Positions 61,879 to 64,000 of a stretch of DNA of 64,000 bases are shown piece after piece. The notes under the pieces were generated by a model. It did no database searches. It had not been told where the DNA came from and worked only from the letters and a program-made list of their open reading frames with translations. The DNA is from Streptomyces sp. NBC_00654 (GTDB taxonomy: Bacteria > Actinomycetota > Actinomycetes > Streptomycetales > Streptomycetaceae). The position numbers and the translations under genes are program-made. The number at the start of each line of letters is the position of its first letter. Position 1 is the stretch's first letter. The stretch spans positions 4,154,001 through 4,218,000 of the forward strand of contig NZ_JAPEOB010000001.1 of assembly GCF_026341775.1 (NCBI RefSeq), in the 5' to 3' direction.

Positions 61879-62670
61879 GTGGACCTCATAGATCTCACGA
61901 GGACTCTGGACCCGGACGATCTTGAGCGGCTGCCGCCGGAAATGCGTACGTTGGGAGGGGTCCTGGCGCCCGACGTCACCTACGCCCATCCGGCCGGCGC
62001 GGGCCGTCAGGAGTTCGCCGCGGCGATGGCGTGCGGGGTGGAGGATCTGCCGGGTGGCGAGGGATGGGGCTCGGAGATCCTGAACGGTTTCAGCTCGCAC
62101 CTGGGTACGCACGTGGACGCGCCGCTGCACTACGGATCGACCTGCGAGGGCCGCCCCGCACGCACCATTACCGACATTGCGCTCCGGGAGCTGTGGTGCG
62201 AGGCGGTCGTGCTGGATCTACGTGGCCGATGCACGGCAAACACCGCGATCCCGGTATCGGCGCTCCGGGACGCCGTCGACGAGATCGGCGGAGCGGTGCC
62301 GCGGAACGGGGCGGTGCTGCTGCGCACGGGCCAGGAAGAGTTCGGGCTGCGGGACGCGGAGTTCTTCCAGTATCCGGGAATGAGCCGGGAGGGGACCCTG
62401 TTCCTGGCCGAACTGGGCGCGAAGGTGCTCGGCTCCGACGCCGCAGGCTGGGACCTGCCCTTCCCGGTGATGGCCGAGGCGTTCCGGGCCAGTGGCGACA
62501 ACGCGGTGCTGTGGGACGGGCACCGGGCGGGCCGTGAGCGGGAAGTCTTCATCGTCCAACAGCTGGCCAACCTGGCCGCGCTCCCCCCGACCGGTTTCCG
62601 GGTCGCGTTCTTCCCCCTGAAGCTCGCCCGCGCCAGCGCGGCCCCCGCTCGCGTCGTCGCGTTCGTATGA
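61879..62670 (+). CDS. Cyclase / kynurenine formamidase-like hydrolase
   Basis: This 263-residue enzyme belongs to the cyclase family (PF04199), metal-dependent hydrolases that act on amides, lactones or cyclic imides. The motif HLGTHVDAPLHY supplies the metal-binding residues (HxGTHxDxPxH). It starts at GTG 61879 with AAAGG upstream, directly after the TetR operator. It is followed by a fumarylacetoacetase-like gene and a thiolase, so it may open a ring or hydrolyse an amide early in a catabolic route that ends in acyl-CoA cleavage. Kynurenine formamidase is only one of several possible activities. Confidence 0.87.
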   Translation: MDLIDLTRTLDPDDLERLPPEMRTLGGVLAPDVTYAHPAGAGRQEFAAAMACGVEDLPGGEGWGSEILNGFSSHLGTHVDAPLHYGSTCEGRPARTITDIALRELWCEAVVLDLRGRCTANTAIPVSALRDAVDEIGGAVPRNGAVLLRTGQEEFGLRDAEFFQYPGMSREGTLFLAELGAKVLGSDAAGWDLPFPVMAEAFRASGDNAVLWDGHRAGREREVFIVQQLANLAALPPTGFRVAFFPLKLARASAAPARVVAFV

Positions 62671-62699
62671 CCTGCTGATCCCCCCCTGAGGAGTTTGTG

Positions 62700-63635
62700 A
62701 TGAAACTGGCCACTGTCATCCATGACACGGGCGAGCACCCTGCGGCGGTACTCGAAGAAGAGCGCCGCGTCATCCTGCTCGACCGCGCAGCCCGCATCCT
62801 GTCACCCGAGCCCGATCCGACGCTGCAGTCAGTGCTGGCGATCATTGAGGGAGGAGCCGCGGCCCGCGCCGCGGCCGACCGTATCGTCGCCGATCCGCCG
62901 GAGGAAGCCGTCGTGCGGTTCGACGACGTGGTGTGGCGGTCCCCGCTGCCCCGCCCCCCGCAGATACGGGACTTCGGCGGTTTCATGGACCATTTCCGCA
63001 ATGCTCGCGCACGTATGGAGGGCGTACCGGTTGAGCGCGTCGAACTGCCGCCCATTCAACAGGAACGCCCTCTGTACTACGTCGCCAACCGACTGGCGGT
63101 AGCCGGACACGAAGCCGAGGTGCGCTGGCCGCTCTACTCCTCAGTGATCGACTACGAACTGGAGTTCGCCTGCGTGCTCGGCCGCGGAGGCATGGACATC
63201 ACCCGTGAAGCGGCGGGGTCCCACATCTTCGGCTACACCATCTTCAACGACTTCACCGCCCGCGACACCCAACGGGAGGAGATCTCCACCGGTCTCGGGC
63301 TGAGCAAGAGCAAGGACTTCGCCGACGCGAACGTCCTGGGCCCGTGGATCGTCACCGCTGACGAACTGGGTGACCCGTATCAGCTTCAGATGACCGCGCG
63401 GATCAACGGCGTCGAAGTCAGCCGCGGCACCAGCGCGGACATGGACCACACCTTCGCCGACATGATCGCCTTCACCTCCACCAGCACTCGGCTGTATCCG
63501 GGCGAGGTGCTGTGCTCCGGCACCGTACCCACCGGCTGCGGCGTGGAGCACGGCAGGTTCCTCCAGCCGGGCGACACCGTCGAACTGGAAGTGTCCGGCA
63601 TAGGCGTCCTGCGCAACAAGGTCATCACGACATGA
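62700..63635 (+). CDS. Fumarylacetoacetate hydrolase (FAH) family protein
   Basis: This 311-residue metal-dependent enzyme has the FAH fold. VIDYELEFACVLGR carries the metal-binding acidic residues, and FGYTIFNDFTARDTQ is the central family block, followed by GLGLSKSKDFADANVLGPWIVTADEL. Family members hydrolyse C-C bonds of beta-diketo acids or act as hydratases or decarboxylases on dienoic acids. ATG 62700 with GAGGAG upstream is chosen over GTG 62697. The stop overlaps the thiolase start (ATGA). The substrate is unknown. Confidence 0.9.
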   Translation: MKLATVIHDTGEHPAAVLEEERRVILLDRAARILSPEPDPTLQSVLAIIEGGAAARAAADRIVADPPEEAVVRFDDVVWRSPLPRPPQIRDFGGFMDHFRNARARMEGVPVERVELPPIQQERPLYYVANRLAVAGHEAEVRWPLYSSVIDYELEFACVLGRGGMDITREAAGSHIFGYTIFNDFTARDTQREEISTGLGLSKSKDFADANVLGPWIVTADELGDPYQLQMTARINGVEVSRGTSADMDHTFADMIAFTSTSTRLYPGEVLCSGTVPTGCGVEHGRFLQPGDTVELEVSGIGVLRNKVITT

Positions 63636-64000
63636 GCGCGCCCGCCCGTCCAACCGCCGCCGACGACATCGTCATTCTGGGCGTCGGCTCCACCCCGTTC
63701 GGCCGGCACCCCGACCGTACCGCCTCCGACCTGGCCCGACAGGCGGTGACCGAAGCACTCGCCGACGGACAGGTCTCGCGCGACGAGATCGGGGCGGTCT
63801 TCTATGCCAATGTCAGCCAGAAGGCCCTCGACGGCCAGCACATGATCCCCGGCCAGGTGTCGCTGCGCCCCCTGGGCCTCACGCACGCTCCGCTCGTCAA
63901 TGTCGAGAACGCCTGCGCGGGCGGCGCCACCGCCCTGTGGCTGGCAGTCTCCCACGTACGCGCGGGCCTGTCCGATGCCGCCCTCGCCGTCGGCGTCGAC
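63632..64000 (+). CDS. Thiolase-family protein, 3' end beyond the window
   Basis: Only the first 123 codons are inside the window. They read as a thiolase: VILGVGSTPFGRH near the start, a helix, IGAVFYANVSQKAL, and the nucleophile Cys95 in VENACAGGATAL. This form (N-A-C-A-G-G) is typical of SCP2-like acetyl-CoA acetyltransferases of actinobacteria. It is translationally coupled to the FAH gene. It could release acetyl- or propionyl-CoA at the end of the pathway, though SCP2-like members are often of unknown activity. Confidence 0.88.
   Translation, partial: MSAPARPTAADDIVILGVGSTPFGRHPDRTASDLARQAVTEALADGQVSRDEIGAVFYANVSQKALDGQHMIPGQVSLRPLGLTHAPLVNVENACAGGATALWLAVSHVRAGLSDAALAVGVD

Overview
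This window is high-GC actinobacterial DNA, almost certainly a Streptomyces chromosome. Supporting signs are GC-biased third codon positions, GTG and TTG starts, 4-bp ATGA/GTGA gene overlaps, rare TTA (bldA-type) codons, a chitinase promoter with paired 12-bp repeats of the DasR type, sugar ABC transporters without their own ATPase, and many TetR, GntR and IclR regulators. It reads as accessory, metabolism-rich chromosome. I saw no tRNA, rRNA, CRISPR array or phage block.

Layout. 0-7.3 kb: the edge of a nonribosomal peptide cluster (A-PCP-E-C NRPS, DHA2-type exporter, cytochrome P450 and its 3Fe-4S ferredoxin). 7.4-18.2 kb: a mixed stretch with a secreted GH18 chitinase, a secreted SRPBCC protein, a methyltransferase, an IS5-family insertion flanked on both sides by genes that have lost their 5' ends, a TetR/serine hydrolase pair with a perfect operator, an alpha/beta hydrolase lacking its nucleophile, and a YidD-like protein.

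18.5-22.2 kb: the most striking locus. It is a translationally coupled three-gene operon. A small helical protein ends in a G-I/V-ISTGD-x-AH motif; an NLR-like NACHT ATPase with a membrane region starts with the same motif; a secreted membrane-anchored protein follows. This is the layout expected of bacterial amyloid-signalling (BASS-type) NLR systems, in which an NTPase templates a membrane-toxic partner. The NACHT gene also carries a TTA codon.

22.3-42.2 kb: two adjacent glycan-utilisation modules. The first is controlled by a FadR-type GntR regulator and contains an aldo/keto reductase, an (alpha/alpha)-barrel-like protein, a lactonase-type amidohydrolase, a secreted beta-helix enzyme, a sugar ABC transporter and an RraA/aldolase-like protein. 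I read the operator ATCG-ATAGN-CGAT at five places around these genes, plus a decayed copy. The second is controlled by an IclR regulator and contains a second sugar ABC transporter, a secreted BNR_4-type beta-propeller protein and a large FAD oxidoreductase. Both transporters lack an ATPase gene and probably share MsiK.

42.5-60.3 kb: after an MFS transporter, a complete hydroxyproline catabolic locus. It encodes 4-hydroxyproline epimerase, a three-subunit D-hydroxyproline dehydrogenase, pyrroline-4-hydroxy-2-carboxylate deaminase, ketoglutarate-semialdehyde dehydrogenase, a second proline-racemase-family enzyme and a pyrroline-2-carboxylate reductase. A GntR regulator and a five-gene oligopeptide ABC transporter share an AATGTSACRTT operator with the catabolic operon. 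A PhyH-type oxygenase follows. 60.7-64 kb: a small hypothetical gene, then a TetR regulator and a coupled cyclase/FAH/thiolase operon behind a perfect 24-bp palindrome; the thiolase runs off the window.
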